Shown: positions 12,226 to 24,168 of the stretch, piece after piece | How the letters are laid out: every line of letters starts with the position of its first letter | Numbering within the stretch: the stretch's first letter is position 1 | DNA from: Megaleporinus macrocephalus | Taxonomy: Eukaryota; Chordata; Actinopteri; Characiformes; Anostomidae | Direction of reading: 5' to 3' | Assembly (NCBI GenBank): GCA_021613375.1 | Contig: CM038717.1 | Span: 37,830,699-37,894,698, forward strand | Length of the DNA: 64,000 bases | Made by a program: the position numbers and the translations under genes | The notes under the pieces: generated by a model | Database searches by the model: none | The model's input: the letters and a program-made list of their open reading frames with translations, nothing else | Told to the model about the DNA's origin: nothing

Positions 12226-13035
12226 CACTGATCAGCCATAACATTAAAATCACCTCCTTGTTTCTACAGTATCTGTCCACTGTATCAGCTCCACTGACCA
12301 TACAGGAGCTCCACTTACAGACTGTAGTTCATCTGATTCTCTGTATACTTTATTACTCTGTTCTTTAATGATCAGAACCCCCACAGGACCACCACAGAGC
12401 AGATACTATTAGGAAGGTAGATCATTCTTGGCAAGGCAGTGGCACTGACATGGTTTTGGTGTGTTAGTGTGTGTTGTGCTGGTGTGAGTGGATCAGACAC
12501 AGCAGTGCTGCTGGAGTGTTTGAACACTGTGTCCACTCACTGTCCACTCTATTGCACACTCCTACTACTTGCTGGTCCACCTTGTAGATGTAAAGTCAGA
12601 GACAGTAGCTCATCTGCTGCTGCACAGTTTGTGTTCCTCTAGTCCTTCATCAGTGGACACAGGACGCCGCCCACAGGACACTGCTGTCTGGATAGTTTTG
12701 GTTGGTGGACGATTCTCAGTCCAGCAGTGACACTGAGGTGTTTAAACACTCCAGCAGCAGCACTGCCTGGTCTGATCCACTCACACCAGCACAACACACC
12801 ACCACCATTTCAGTGTTACTACAGTGTTGAGAATTAGCCTCTTCCCTAATAGTAATAGGTGGTCCTGTGGGGTCCTGACCATTACTGAACAGGGTGAAAG
12901 GGATTAAACAATGCATGCAGAGAATCAGATGAACTACAGTCTGTAAGTGTAGCTCCTGTATGTTCAGTGGAGCTGATATAATGGACAATGTATGTAGATG
13001 TGAGGAGGTGGTTTTAATGTTATGGCTGATTGGTG
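12226..13035. mobile_element. Long-arm fold-back (inverted repeat) element
   Basis: The two ends mirror each other: ATCAGCCATAACATTAAAA at about 12231 and its reverse complement ending near 13030. The mirror continues inward through CACCTCC, GGAGCTCCACTTACAGACTG / CAGTCTGTAAGTGTAGCTCC, the CCCCACAGGACCACC region and GTGTGTTGTGCTGGTGTGAG / its complement. The arms are about 300-340 bp, imperfect, around a short centre. The frames across it (12439, 12716, 12960) are arm artefacts. It is a non-autonomous DNA transposon or fold-back family. Confidence 0.8.
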
Positions 13036-13635
13036 TAGTTTGGCTAGTTCTCATGTATGTAGACACGTTTCCATCAACATACATAGACATACTTACACAA
13101 ATTATACATATTATACATATTATTCTTCTGTGTGCTCTTTAAAAGACATCTGTAATAAGTTGGGAGGGCGCATAACTTTTCTGAGGAGAAAATATTTGTT
13201 TTTTTTATGAAAAACATATTTAATAGAAAATATGTCATAATTCTTGTTTACAAGTCCATAAGCCCTAACCCTAAAACAACCCAAATAACCTTCTGTTTGG
13301 CCCTTAGACTTGTCACCTGACCTTACCACAAAACATTGCACCTTTTAAACGTCAACCCCAAGCTTGACCCCCAGAATACAGTGTCATCAAGAGGTTGAGC
13401 AGTTACAAAGATTTGGTGTAGAAAAATCTATTTCATAAACTCATGTGTTCCTGCAGTGTCATCTAGTGGCCAGTTTATGTTATTGCTTTGCAGCACATGT
13501 GATAGCAGAGATTCACCCTCTCTTCTCCAAAATCATGTTTTAACACACACAGTAACATGAAGCATGCATTCCCGCCTCCACCCAAAGAATTTTTGGTTAC
13601 ATCAAATTTCTTATCAACTCGAATCATGGAAAGGC
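13036..13635. other. No gene recognised
   Basis: Contains a phrase (CACGTTTCCATCAACATAC at about 13064) often seen at repeat termini, but no paired end was found. Frames here have no recognisable domain. Confidence 0.4.
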
Positions 13636-14148
13636 CTTTACACTGCACACTGACTCCTACATGTCCACCCTTCTACCTAATTCACCTCAATCTCTGTTAT
13701 TGCTTTAAAGAGTTCTGCTTGCTGATTTAAACAAGCTGTTCCAACAAGTATCTCCAAAGTGATGCCATCTGCTACACCCTCGCCTGCATCACTGTCTTTC
13801 AGATGTACCAGCACTGAGATATAAGTGGACTGTTTCAGCTCAATCCCACTTTTTACACAGGCTCAGTCAGAGACTGCCTCTACCTGTGCCTCTACCATCC
13901 AGACTTCAAACAGAGGTCCTCTTAGCTTTTATTCTGAATTTAGCTTATTAAATTGTAAATACTGTTTGACCAGAGGAGGACGGGTCTCCCCTTGTGAGTC
14001 TTGGTTCCTCCCAAGGTTTTTTCCTCCAGTCTGGAGGGAGTTTTTCTTGCTGCCGTTGCCTCTGACTCGCTCACAGGGGAATGCATGTTGTGACTTCATG
14101 TTTTTATGTTTTCAAACTCCTGTAAAGCTGCTTTGTGATAACATCATT

Positions 14149-14993
14149 AGCCACGTTTACATGCAGCCTGATAATCCGTTAATAATCCGACTAATAGTTC
14201 AATCGGAATAGAATACGTACATGTATACACCTCAATCCGAATAGACGAGTCAGATTGAGGTCATTCCGATTACCATTTGTGTCCGATTGAACGAGGTGGG
14301 TAATCCCGCAAATAATCCGTTTAATAGAAGAATAATAGCCGTGTAAACGCCGGTATCCGATTACATTCACAATCAGAAAGTTTAAGTACGTTCTGCGCAT
14401 GTGCAGTTTGCTTCAAACCTTAAAAGATTTATAAACAGTTAGCAGGATGGACGGCCGTAAAGCTCACAGTAACGAGCTGTTCAGACGAGTATATGAGCAA
14501 ATGAACGACGGTGGGTTTACACGAACTATAGAGCAAATTAAAAACAGATGGAAGTTTTTAAAACCGGAGTATTTCAAAGCTAAAAACCTGAACGGTAAGA
14601 GCAGCTCCGCTCCGTCCACTTCCCCGTTTTACGAAATTATCGACCCAAAGCTAACACGGATGAAAACAGTGTTGCAGGACGTGACGTCTTCCTCTCGGCC
14701 CTTCTTTAATAAGTACATGTGAGGTATGTTTTTCGGAGTCTGGCGTAATTCTGAAGCAGTTAAAAACACTAGTGCGCTAACTGAAACCTCAGGTAACATA
14801 CCATTCTGCCTGGCTCACTCTGACTGAACGCGCGTTGTCATGGTAACGTTCACACCAAGCTGTACTCTACGCATGTAAACAAAGATTTTCATCAGAGTGT
14901 TGAGTAGAGTGAGCAAATAAACACCTCAGTCTTAATCTAGAATCGGAATGAATTCAATTGGATTACAGAAAATCTCTATATGTAAACATAGCC
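14149..14993 (+). mobile_element. 845-bp DNA transposon with Myb-like ORF
   Basis: The ends are near-inverted over 14 bp: AGCCACGTTTACAT at the left, and GGCTATGTTTACAT when the right end is read in reverse (3 mismatches). Flanking ATT is duplicated (14146-14148 and 14994-14996). Joining the flanks restores the LINE 3' sequence ACATCATTGTAAAAAGC seen in other copies, so the boundaries are well supported. Three-base duplication plus a Myb-like ORF suggests PIF/Harbinger, but ATT is not the usual TWA target, so the superfamily is tentative. No transposase DDE domain is present. Confidence 0.8.
14447..14722 (+). CDS. Truncated Myb/SANT-like DNA-binding protein of the transposon
   Basis: This 91-residue frame lies inside the 845-bp element. 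It contains TRTIEQIKNRWKFLKPEYFK followed by AKNLNGKS and an SPFYEIIDPKL segment, the layout of trihelix/Myb-like domains (Myb_DNA-bind_4 type) found in Harbinger accessory proteins and in many fish genomic copies. The N-terminal helix with its first tryptophan is absent, so it is probably a partial domain with no cellular role. Confidence 0.5.
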   Translation: MDGRKAHSNELFRRVYEQMNDGGFTRTIEQIKNRWKFLKPEYFKAKNLNGKSSSAPSTSPFYEIIDPKLTRMKTVLQDVTSSSRPFFNKYM

Positions 14994-15015
14994 ATTGTAA
15001 AAAGCACTATACATC

Positions 15016-16150
15016 TATCCATTGTGTGTTTCAATCAGTGACGTCTAAAGGTTAAATAACATCTTCATATTTTTCAATGTAAACAAATTTGCACATCAGA
15101 CCACAAACAGGACAACTGCTAAAATTCAGTAGACCAGCCTGCTGACCTCTCATCTTCAGGACAGAAGAACATCATGGTTTCTGTGTCAGTGTTGGGTCTT
15201 CTGAACAGAAATTATTCTGCAGTCCTCTTGAGAGCAGGTCAGTTGAAGAAAGGGCTTACAGGCGTATATGGCTGTGAATGTGTCCTCCAAATTCACTTGG
15301 TTCTGAATATTACTGTATCATTATTATATGTCAGATATGTGCATGTGGTGCTACTGTGGTTTTCATTAGGAGTTTAAATGTTCTGGTACAACATATAGTG
15401 AAACATAGAGTATATCATTACCTTAAATAAGGTGTTACTGTGTTCTTCATTAAGAGATAATAATGATTTAGAACAGTGTTATAAAGTAAAACATGGGGGA
15501 ATAAAAATCCCCAATGAAATGACACACTGTAGTGCAAGTACAATATTAATAAACTGCAGCTGAAAAAGAGTAAATACGTTATTTATTCAGTTGTTTATAT
15601 GTGTGTACAATTTGACCTTGGTTTGCTATATCACTAAAAACAAATTCTAATAAAATTTGTTTTATTAATTTGTTTAATGAATTATTAGACATTATATTAG
15701 ACATTTGGCTACAACTAAAGGAGAAGGTCTGAGATCTGGGATTGACCACAGTCTGTTCTGGTATACATAAGTCCAGATAAATATATAAACTTCAAGTAAA
15801 CACAGCACACTCAAATATGGTTGACCAAATCTCAGTCCCATTTGTAGCCACAGCTAGATAGTAAAAGATAATACAAATAACTAATTTAGCCCAAGTAATG
15901 TTTTTGGCTAATGGCTCAAATTTTAGCCACACAATATTAAATAGTCAATGTTACAGGTAGTATTACACTAAAAAGGTTATTAAGATATAAGTAAGTACTT
16001 GTACTTGTAAGAAGCTCTGCTCAGAAACCAAAACCCTGGAAAGTGTATGAACTACTGACATTGTTGATACTGATAATATGAAAAGGAAATACTGTGGGAA
16101 CCAGAGTGATGCAACCATCTGGGGCTTCTACGCCACAACCCTCTGCGGCT
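15016..16150. other. No gene recognised
   Basis: AT-rich sequence. The 67-codon frame at 15174 has no domain. An ACAGAAGAACATCATGG context is present, but no splice partner can be supported. Confidence 0.4.
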
Positions 16151-16159
16151 ATATCACTC

Positions 16160-16550
16160 CTTCTTGAGTGGGAAAGATGGCCCTGTTTCTTCTCCCTCTT
16201 TCATTCAGTGTGCTTTCTCTACATGTCTCCCCTGTTTCTATCATTCAGTGTGCTGCTTTCTATGTTTTCCTCTCTCTATTTCACTATGATGTTCTCTAGG
16301 TTCCTCTTCCTCTATTGTTCAGTTTGTTGACCGCCATCTTCCAGTATGCTGTTCTTTGGGTATTTTCTCTCCCTCTCTTTTCTAGCGTGCTGCTCTCTAC
16401 ATGTTTCTGCAACCATTATCATTCAGTGTGCTCATCTTTGTGTTTCTTCTCTCTCTATCATTTAGTGTGCTGCTGTCTAGGTTCCTCTCCTTCAGTGGGC
16501 TGATTGCTGTTTCAGATTTGACTGATTTTCCTTTCACTTTCTCCTTCCCT
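16160..16550. repeat. Pyrimidine-rich degenerate tandem repeat
   Basis: Phrases of the type TTTCATTCAGTGTGCTG followed by CTCTCTA recur every roughly 40-60 bp with much divergence. The overlapping Phe/Ser/Leu-rich frames in this stretch are artefacts of its composition. Confidence 0.6.
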
Positions 16551-16603
16551 ATGCAAGCAGATAATCTTATATGTGATCTTCTCAGAAATATCTCCTGGAA
16601 TTA

Positions 16604-17043
16604 AAAAAACAAAAAAAACCATGCACCTAACGGCAGTTTTAATGGAAATTAAATACATTTAAGGTGGATCTTTTTTTAGGGTGGATTGTACTGTAACAAG
16701 CCAATACTGTCATCTACTTTTGCATTATAGAGAAAGCAGTTACTTGTTACTCAGCACATTGGGGCCAGCTGTGATGGAAGTACTTGAAGATGGTTAATAA
16801 CTGAGTCAGAGCATCACACCTACAGAAACTGTGTCACCGTCAGAAGTTTCACAAATCTTCCCGTGAGAACCTTGTGCAATATGGGTCACCAAACAGGTGC
16901 ATGCACATAGCACATAGCACATGTGCTAACAATGCTACTCTTCAGGATGTGGTTGGTGCACGGGCTGGCTTTGTTACAGAAAACCACAGTGGAACAAAAG
17001 GTTTTTGTTGTTTTTAAGTGACTATGAATATATACATCCATAC
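16604..17043. other. No gene recognised
   Basis: Non-coding sequence, no clear repeat. Confidence 0.4.
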
Positions 17044-17500
17044 AGACATATTTACATACAGTACTATGTAAAGGTTTTAGGCACTGGGAGAAATTATTAT
17101 ATTAAACAAGCTATTTTTCCATACAGGAAGCTTTTATTTGCTCAGAAAAACACTTTATTTTAACAGTAAGTAGTGCTTTTACATACGTCAGTGTGTTTTT
17201 ATCACCCTTTCCAAGCTTTTCCTAAACAACCCAGTATTATTTACAGTTCTCATCTAATACCTGCTTTGACTGCTCAGTACTTCATTAAGCTAAATCAAGA
17301 TTGCTGCTGAAGGAACTGAATACATTCATCAATATCTGGGGCGTCCAGGAGAAATCTGGAACTGCACTTTGTCCTTCAAACTGGAGCTCAAGATATGATC
17401 TACTTCTCTCACAATAACATATTCATGTTACTTTGTATTGTATGTATGATTATCTACATCTGTTCTAATCATATCTGCTGTTCTTACTGGTGAACACACA
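17044..17500 (+). mobile_element. Dispersed DNA-transposon-like repeat, family R1 copy 1
   Basis: Starts near ACAGTACTATGTAAAGGTTT followed by TAGGCAC, a common fish transposon terminus. It has inverted relatives at about 37.4-38.3 kb and 53.87-54.17 kb that share CCCAGTATTATTTACAGTTC and GTATTAGATGAGAACTG-type text, GTTCTTCAAACTGGAGCTCA and CATCTGTTCTA. No open frame. This copy lacks the solo LTR present in the 37-kb copy and so gives the empty site (about 17480-17490). Confidence 0.65.
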
Positions 17501-17593
17501 CTTACTGATCAGATAAATACTTTTAAACTATCAGTTTGCTGTGCTAAAGATACTTTCAAAATTGAATTCCAACCCAATTAACAAATATCTGAA

Positions 17594-18960
17594 TAATTCA
17601 ATAGTGGAAAAGCAAAAGAGAGCAGCACAGTCACCGAGAGAGAGAGAGAAAAAGATAGAGCGGCACAAGTCACTGAGAAAGCAGCACAGCCACTGCAAGA
17701 CCAGCAAAGTCACTGAGGGAAAGAGCAGCACAGTCGCTGTAGGAACAGCACAGTCACTGAGAAAGAGAGAGCAGCACAGTCACTGAGGGAGAGCGCAGCA
17801 CAGTCACTGAGAAAGAGAGAGCAGCACAGTCACTAAGAGAGAGAGCAGCACATTCACTGAGAAAGCAGCACAGTCACTGCGAGAGCAGCAAAGTCACTGA
17901 GGGAAAGAGCGGCACAGTCATTGTAAGAACAGCACAGTCACTGAGAAAGAGTCACTGTAAGAGCAGCACAGTCACTGAGGGAGAAAGCAGCACAGTCACT
18001 GAGAAAGAGAAAGCAGCGTAGTCACTAAGAAAGAGCAGCACAGTCACTGCTAGACCAGCACAGTCACCGAGAAAGAGAAAGCAGCATAGTCACTAAGAAA
18101 GAGCAGCACAGTCACTGAGAAAAAGAAAGCAGCATAGTCACTAAGAAAGAGGAGCACAGTCACTGCTAGAGCAGCACAGTCACTGAGAAAAAGAAAGCAG
18201 CATAGTCACTAAGAAAGAGCAGCACAGTCACTAAGAAAGAGCAGCACAGTCACTGCTAGAGCAGCACAGTCACTGAGAAAGAGACAACAGCACAGTCACT
18301 GAGAGAGCAGCACAGTCACTGAGAAAGAGACAACAGCACAGTCACTGAGAGAGCAGCACAGCCACTGAGAGAGAGACAGCAGCACAGTCCCTAAGAGAGA
18401 GTGGCACAGTGACAGAGAGATAGAGAGAGCAGCACAGCCACTGAGAGAGAGACAGCAGCACAGCCACTGAGAAGGAGAGCAGCACAGCCACTGAGAGAGA
18501 GACAGCAGCACAGCCACTGAGAACGAGAGCAGCACAGCCACTGAGAGAGAGACAGCAGCACAGCCACTGAGAAGGAGAGCAGCACAGCCACTGAGAGAGA
18601 GACAGCAGCACAGCCACTGAGAACGAGAGCAGCACAGCCACTGAGATAAAGACAGCAGCACAGTCACTGAGAGAGCAGCACAGTCACTGAGAAAATGAAA
18701 GCAACATAGTCACTAAGAAAGAGCAGCACAGTCACTACTAGAGCAGCACAGTCACTGAGAAAGAGACAACAGCACAGTCACTCAGAGCGAGAGCAGCATG
18801 GTCACTGAGAGAGAGACAGCAGCACATCCACTGAGAGAGAGACAGCAGCACAGTCCCTGAGAGAGAGTGGCACAGTGACAGAGAGATAGAGAGAGCAGCA
18901 CAGTCACTGAAGAAGAGAGAAAGCTGCATAGGCAGTGAGAGAGATCAGCACAGTCACTTC
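17594..18960. repeat. Purine-rich minisatellite (GAGAGCAGCACAGTCACTGA type)
   Basis: About 60 imperfect units of 18-40 bp built on GAGAGCAGCACAGTCACTGA, with variable GA-rich spacers. Ser/Leu/Cys-rich minus-strand frames of up to 123 codons here are repeat artefacts. The array ends about 0.4 kb downstream of gene A. A related array fills gene A intron 1. Confidence 0.93.
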
Positions 18961-19129
18961 AGTTCTTCTGGGTTTTTTTCCCAAATATGAACAAATAAAA
19001 GCTCCAAAGGCTTCCTTTGTTACATTTATTAATAATAAACGCATGAACAAGGCTGCAATGAACAACCATATACACTCAATACTACAATAAAGTAAATAAG
19101 ATTCATATAAAACCATTACATACACTGAT

Positions 19130-19352
19130 TATACACTGAAATAGCAACACAAAATAACACACTATTTATTTCATTTTCCTTACAAACCTCACAAACTAGA
19201 ACTTAACATCTTCTAACAGAACTGCATGCAGGTATACAGTATAGGCACTTATTTGTCAGCAGTACAGTAAAAAAAAACAGAAACTGCAACATAAACTACA
19301 GCAATGTTAAGATTGAAAATAAAAAAATAATCCGTTTTTAAGCAGATATAAT
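19130..19352. other. 3' flank of gene A
   Basis: AT-rich sequence after the stop codon. Several A/T-rich stretches could hold a poly(A) signal on the minus strand, but none is decisive. Confidence 0.35.
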
Positions 19353-22300
19353 TTACATAAAAGTCTGCTGTCCGTTGCTTTCCTTTCCGGGAACGCTCTC
19401 CAGTGGAGTCTGTTCAGCTTGTGTGCCAGTCTGTGAAGAGAAGAGATTGATTGTAAGGATATCTAGTTGTTCTCCACTGCAGATTAAAACAAGCCTTGGC
19501 TGGAGAGACTCACCTGCTCACTGGAGGCTCCACGCTCTCTGCACCCTTCATAAACCAGTATCACAAATGAGATAAGGAGGAGGACAGCAAAACCTATACC
19601 CTGAAACAAGACAACACAGATCAGCAGCATAGATAAATCATAAATAACCAAATAATGCAAATACAGTCACTGAAGGAGAGAGAGCAGCAAAATCACTAAA
19701 GGAGAGAGAGTAGCACAGTCACTGAAGGAGAGAGAGCAGCACTGAAGAAGAGAGAGAGCAGCACAGTCACTATAGGTGTGAGAGCAGCACAGTCACTGAC
19801 AAAAAGCAGCACAGTCACTAAGAGAGAGAGAGCAGCACAATCACTGACAGAGAGAGAGCAGCACAGTAACAGAGAGAGAGCAGCACAGTCACTGAAGGAG
19901 AGACAGCAGCACAGTCAGAGAGAGAGAGAGCAGCACAGTCACTGAAGGAGAGACAGCAGCACAGTCAGAGAGAGAGAGAGAGAGCAGCACAGTCACTGAA
20001 GGAGAGAGAGCAGCACAATCACTAAAGGAGAGAGAGCAGCATTGTCAATGAGAGAGAGAGCATCATTATCACTGAAGGTAAGAGTAGCACAGTCACTGAA
20101 GGTGAGAGAGTAGCACAGTCACTGAAGGTGAGAGAGCAGCACTGAAGTAGAGAGATGAACACAGTCACTAAGAGAGAGCAGCACTGAAGTAGAGAGAGGA
20201 ACACAGTCACTAAGAGAGAGCAGCACTGAAGTAGAGAGAGGAACACAGTCACTATGAGAGAGCAGCACTGAAGGTGAGAGAGCAGCACTGAAGTAGAGAG
20301 ATGAACACAGTCACTAAGAGAGAGCAGCACTGAAGTAGAGAGAGGAACACAGTCACTAAGAGAGAGCAGCACTGAAGTAGAGAGAGGAACACAGTCACTA
20401 TGAGAGAGCAGCACTGAAGTAGAGAGAGGAACACAGTCACTAAGAGAGAGCAGCACTGAAGTAGAGAGAGGAACACAGTCACTAAGAGAGAGCAGCACTG
20501 AAGCAGAGAGAGGAACACAGTCACTAAGAGAGAGCAGCACAGTCACTGAAGGTGAGAGAGTAGCACAGTCACTGAAGGTGAGAGAGCAGCACTGAAGTAG
20601 AGAGATGAACACAGTCACTAAGAGAGAGCAGCACTGAAGTAGAGAGAGGAACACAGTCACTAAGAGAGAGCAGCACTGAAGTAGAGAGAGGAACACAGTC
20701 ACTAAGAGAGCAGCACTGAAGCAGAGAGAGGAACACAGTCACTAAGAGAGAGCAGCACTGAAGTAGAGAGAGGAACACAGTTACTACGAAAGAGCAGCAC
20801 CAAAGTAGAGAGAGGAACACAGTCACTAAGAGAGAGCAGCACTAAGGTTGAGAGAGGAACACAGTCACTAAGAAAGAGCAGCACTGAAGTAGAGAGAGGA
20901 ACACAGTCACTAAGAGAGAGCAGCACTAAGGTAGAGAGAGGAACACAGTCACTAAGAGAGAGCAGCACTGAAGTAGAGAGAGGAACAGTCACTAAGAGAG
21001 AGCAGCACTGAAGTAGAGAGAGGAACACAGTCACTAAGAAAGAGCAGCACTAAGGTAGAGAGAGGAACACAGTCACTAAGAGAGCAGCACTGAAGTAGAG
21101 AGAGGAACACAGTCACTAAGAGAGAGCAGCACTAAGGTAGAGAGAGGAACACAGTCACTAAGAAAGAGCAGCACCAAAGTAGAGAGAGGAACACAGTCAC
21201 TAAGAGAGAGCAGCACTAAGGTAGAGAGAGGAACAGTCACTAAGAGAGAGCAACACTAAGGTAGAGAGAGGAACACAGTCACTAAGAAAGAGCAGCACTA
21301 AGGTAGAGAGAGGAACAGTCACTAAAAGAGAGCAGCACTGAAGTAGAGAGAGGAACACAGTCACTAAGAGAGAGCAGCACGTTCACCCACCTAAAAATGC
21401 AGTTTGAATGAAACCAGTTAAGTAAAACAAGTAGAAGTAATTTTTATAGGTTGTACGAACAAATATAATATGTTAGTGTCATGAACATATTGTAGAACAA
21501 CTCCGCCCCGAATTCCTTCCGAGTTAGTTGAGTTCTGTTAATAACTCTTATTTTTTACGGCCCTTTAAAGTGCTTTGGTTTCTTAGTAGTTATGGTTTCT
21601 GGAAGTGATCTTTCATTCAGTCCCATGTTTTCTTACTTAATTTATATATTAATAAGCCTTTTACACTGACACTGTAAAACTGGTTTAGTGTTAACATAAA
21701 TTAACTGTTTTTACTCAAATAAACACTTATTAACATTAGCCATTTGCACAGAATAGCGGCCCCACACAATCAGTGAAGCTTTATCATCAGTGAAGCTTTA
21801 CAGTTATTATTTTTTATATTTGGCCACAAAGCATTGACCAAAGCCTCTTCCTGCCAACCTGATTACATTTGCCTCTTTTCTACAACATTCCAGGTGCAAC
21901 ATGAACACAAGACAACACTGCCTCCAATCTTTGTGCATTCACTTTTTATGTATTTCTATCTTCTTTGAGGTCAACAGTCCCGCTTCAGTTGTCTAGAACC
22001 GAGGCTGTAACAATACACATCTAGAATATGCAGCGTGAGCATTGATCAACTTGATTAATCAGAACTGACTCTATAAAGCTTACCTTCGACCAGATATATG
22101 CTGTCTCTGCCGTCTCCTGGTCAGCGGTCAGCGTCCGGTTTTTGTTACACCATTCCCACGGAGGCTGTGCAGTGCTGTCCGCATATTTTCCCTTCGATGT
22201 AGTAGCCATACACGCCACGTATCGGCCATCGCAGAGGAACAAAAGAACCCAAAAGAAACTCGGGATGCAGCAGCGCAGCTTGAACGACCATCGTTTCTCA

Positions 22301-22572
22301 GCCTCTTCACCAGATTCCTGATTCGGAACTTTCGGATTGGACTGCCTTTTCAGCTCACACATGAGGCAAAACGTGACAGTAAAAACGATGAAGGCTGGCA
22401 TGAACAGGTAGAAGAAGAAGAAGACTCCTCCAATGAAGCGCCTACAAATGCACTGAAAGTCTCTCTCGACAAAGTTTTCCACCACAACAAGACCAATCAG
22501 GATTAGGATCAGACATCCGTTCTCTTTGGTCAAATTTAGCCTGGCTGCCTTCAGAATCTGCTGCAGCGGCAT
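19353..22572 (-). CDS. Gene A: CALHM-like channel subunit, 3 exons, 217 aa
   Basis: Exons (minus strand) are 22572-22084, 19600-19514 and 19430-19353. All joins are phase 0: SK|gtaagc; TTTCAG|GGT to CAG|gtgagt; TTCACAG|ACT to TAA. The product is predicted to oligomerise into a large-pore plasma-membrane channel, by analogy with CALHM/FAM26. TM1 spans about 18-35, TM2 about 46-71 and TM3 about 101-115; TM4 is GIGFAVLLLISFVILVY in exon 2. The CALHM cysteines are present as C41-x-C43 in the first extracellular loop, and C121 (DGRYVAC) and C142 (WEWC) in the second. An N-glycosylation sequon NRT is at N145. The methionine before PLQQILKAARL was chosen because it matches the start of gene C. After TM4 only about 40 residues remain, far shorter than the long helical cytosolic domain of known CALHMs (310-350 aa total). 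Subfamily (CALHM4/5/6-like?) is not assigned. Confidence 0.85.
19655..21385. repeat. Purine-rich minisatellite inside gene A intron 1
   Basis: GAGAGCAGCAC and GTCACTRA units as in the 17.6-19.0 kb array. From about 20130 they change to a more uniform ~39-bp unit with GAAGTAGAGAGAGGAACACA then GTCACTAAGAGAGAGCAGCA. The long Ser/Leu/Val-rich minus-strand frames here (up to 226 codons) are repeat artefacts. The array lies between the TM1-TM3 exon and the TM4 exon of gene A. Confidence 0.93.
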
Positions 22573-22718
22573 TGCTAACCCTCGCTCTGATACCAGACAG
22601 AAGAGAATCTGAAGTCTAAATCTCAAGTGTGGCAATCAGCTTAGGCATCAGCATTAAGTTAAACACCAGCAACCGCAAACAAAAAGCACCCCACCTTCAG
22701 CGACACATGAGATACATC

Positions 22719-22726
22719 AGGAAGTG
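22719..22726 (-). promoter_or_regulatory. ETS-type motif upstream of gene A
   Basis: AGGAAGTG on the plus strand (CACTTCCT on the coding strand), 147-154 bp upstream of the gene A start codon. Gene C has the same octamer at nearly the same distance (53483-53490, 150-157 bp). Position conservation suggests function, perhaps PU.1/ETS. The transcription start is unknown. Confidence 0.35.
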
Positions 22727-22864
22727 GTCTGCTGAGAACAGCAGAGTGCCAGTTGAGCTGAAGTCGATGGTGTCTACTGCATAAGATGGTTAAATCATGA
22801 ACAGCTCTATGATATAAGTGCTCTGGGCCTGTGAGAGTGGGATATGAATGGTACTGCAACATGT

Positions 22865-24165
22865 ATCAAACAAGATGGTTCTTCAGGGGTTCTTCAGCAA
22901 CCTTGAACAATCAAAGAACGCTTCAAGTGTTTGAAGGGTTCTTGGCACTGTGGAAGGGTTCCTCCAGTTGGTGTTAGATGTGTTGTAGGTGGTCATATAC
23001 AGGACATTTTTTAAAAAAAGGGTTCTAGCTTGTTCTAGCTTGACAACCTAACCACAGCAGAACCCCTTTTGGCTGTAGAACAGGGGCTACAGCTCTGAGC
23101 CAGCATAGTGGACTATACCTCACCTAAAGAAATTGGCAATGGCAAGCATGTATAAAGAGAGTGTGTTGTTTTCACTATATGGGGGTGGACCTCATGATCT
23201 TCAACTTGTCTGGGCTTTTGGGAGAAATATTTACACTACAATATAAATGTGACATTTAATAGAAGCTCTGTGTGTTTTACTGTGGTTTGTAGAACAATAG
23301 AACCAGTATGTATTGTCTGCTCTTCATTGTTAGTGTATAACATTGTGGAAAAGTGAAATGCCAGCACTGGAGCAGCCCAGAGGACTGAAACAAGACGCTT
23401 GCAAAGAGCTAGCCCTGGAACCCTGTTTAGATCCAGCACTGGAAATGAATGGTATGGGAGGCAGGAACAGGAGCAGTCCAGGGGGCATAACAATATAGCC
23501 TCCTCCTATCTCAGCTCCCAGCTGAAGACGGACAGAAAGAGGCACCAGAAACTTGGAGGAACAATGGACATCAATTCTCCTCAAAGAGTTACAATGACTA
23601 TAAAACAAAATCATGGTTTTAATGGTTTTCATGTTTTATTAAAAGACAATAAAAGAGTTCAGAACTAAACAGAGAAGATAATGAGTCAGTTCATCAGTGA
23701 CAGTTCACCACAAGTATGTTTATATCATCAAAGACTGTGGTTGTAGCTGCAGCCACAAGACCACCACAACAACCAAAATGGTGCCATGTCAGCCTCCCTT
23801 TTGGCACATCACCACCAAATCATAGGTCAAATCTCAAACTGCTCCCTACTCCCTATGTAGTGCACACTGTAGATCACAAACAACTTCTACACCCACATAG
23901 TACATATACATCCAGTTTAAGCCCATTTATATTCATTCAGCCATCAGCAGCACACTCTCCTCAGGAATGTATTTACATTCATACTTCTGTGCTAGAGAAA
24001 GTAAAGTTCTGGAGTTTCTGACATAGTAAGTTATTTTTTTTATTTACTGTAAAAAAATGTAACATTAATTAAAAACTTTGTGATTATGAACAATTTTGAT
24101 TTGATTTGAACATGTTCAGTGACACAATGTAGAACAAAATTGTAATTTAGATTAACACTCTTTAA
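22865..24165. other. No gene recognised
   Basis: Upstream flank of gene A. Frames at 23236, 23330, 23399 and 23716 overlap one another on both strands and show no domain. A GGTTCTTC / AAGGGTTCTT-type repeat lies near 22880-23060. Confidence 0.45.
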
Positions 24166-24168
24166 GGC

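Larger units (their letters stand above)
13640..15015 (+). mobile_element. L2/CR1-like LINE 3' untranslated end, split by a DNA transposon
   Basis: Positions 13640-14148 match, in the opposite orientation, the 3' region of the LINE at 30.8-31.3 kb (for example GAGGAGGACGGGTCTCCCCT and the following GTTCCTCCCAAGGTTT). The final piece, ATTGTAAAAAGCACTATACATC (14994-15015), continues after the inserted element. The open frame at 13825-14211 is this UTR and not a gene. Confidence 0.8.

Noticed and set aside
13825..14211. 128-codon plus-strand frame
   Set aside because: Matches a LINE 3' UTR present in other orientation at 30.9-31.3 kb.
18296..21034. Ser/Leu/Cys/Val-rich minus-strand frames of up to 226 codons
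   Set aside because: Direct translation of GA-rich minisatellites in and beyond gene A intron 1.
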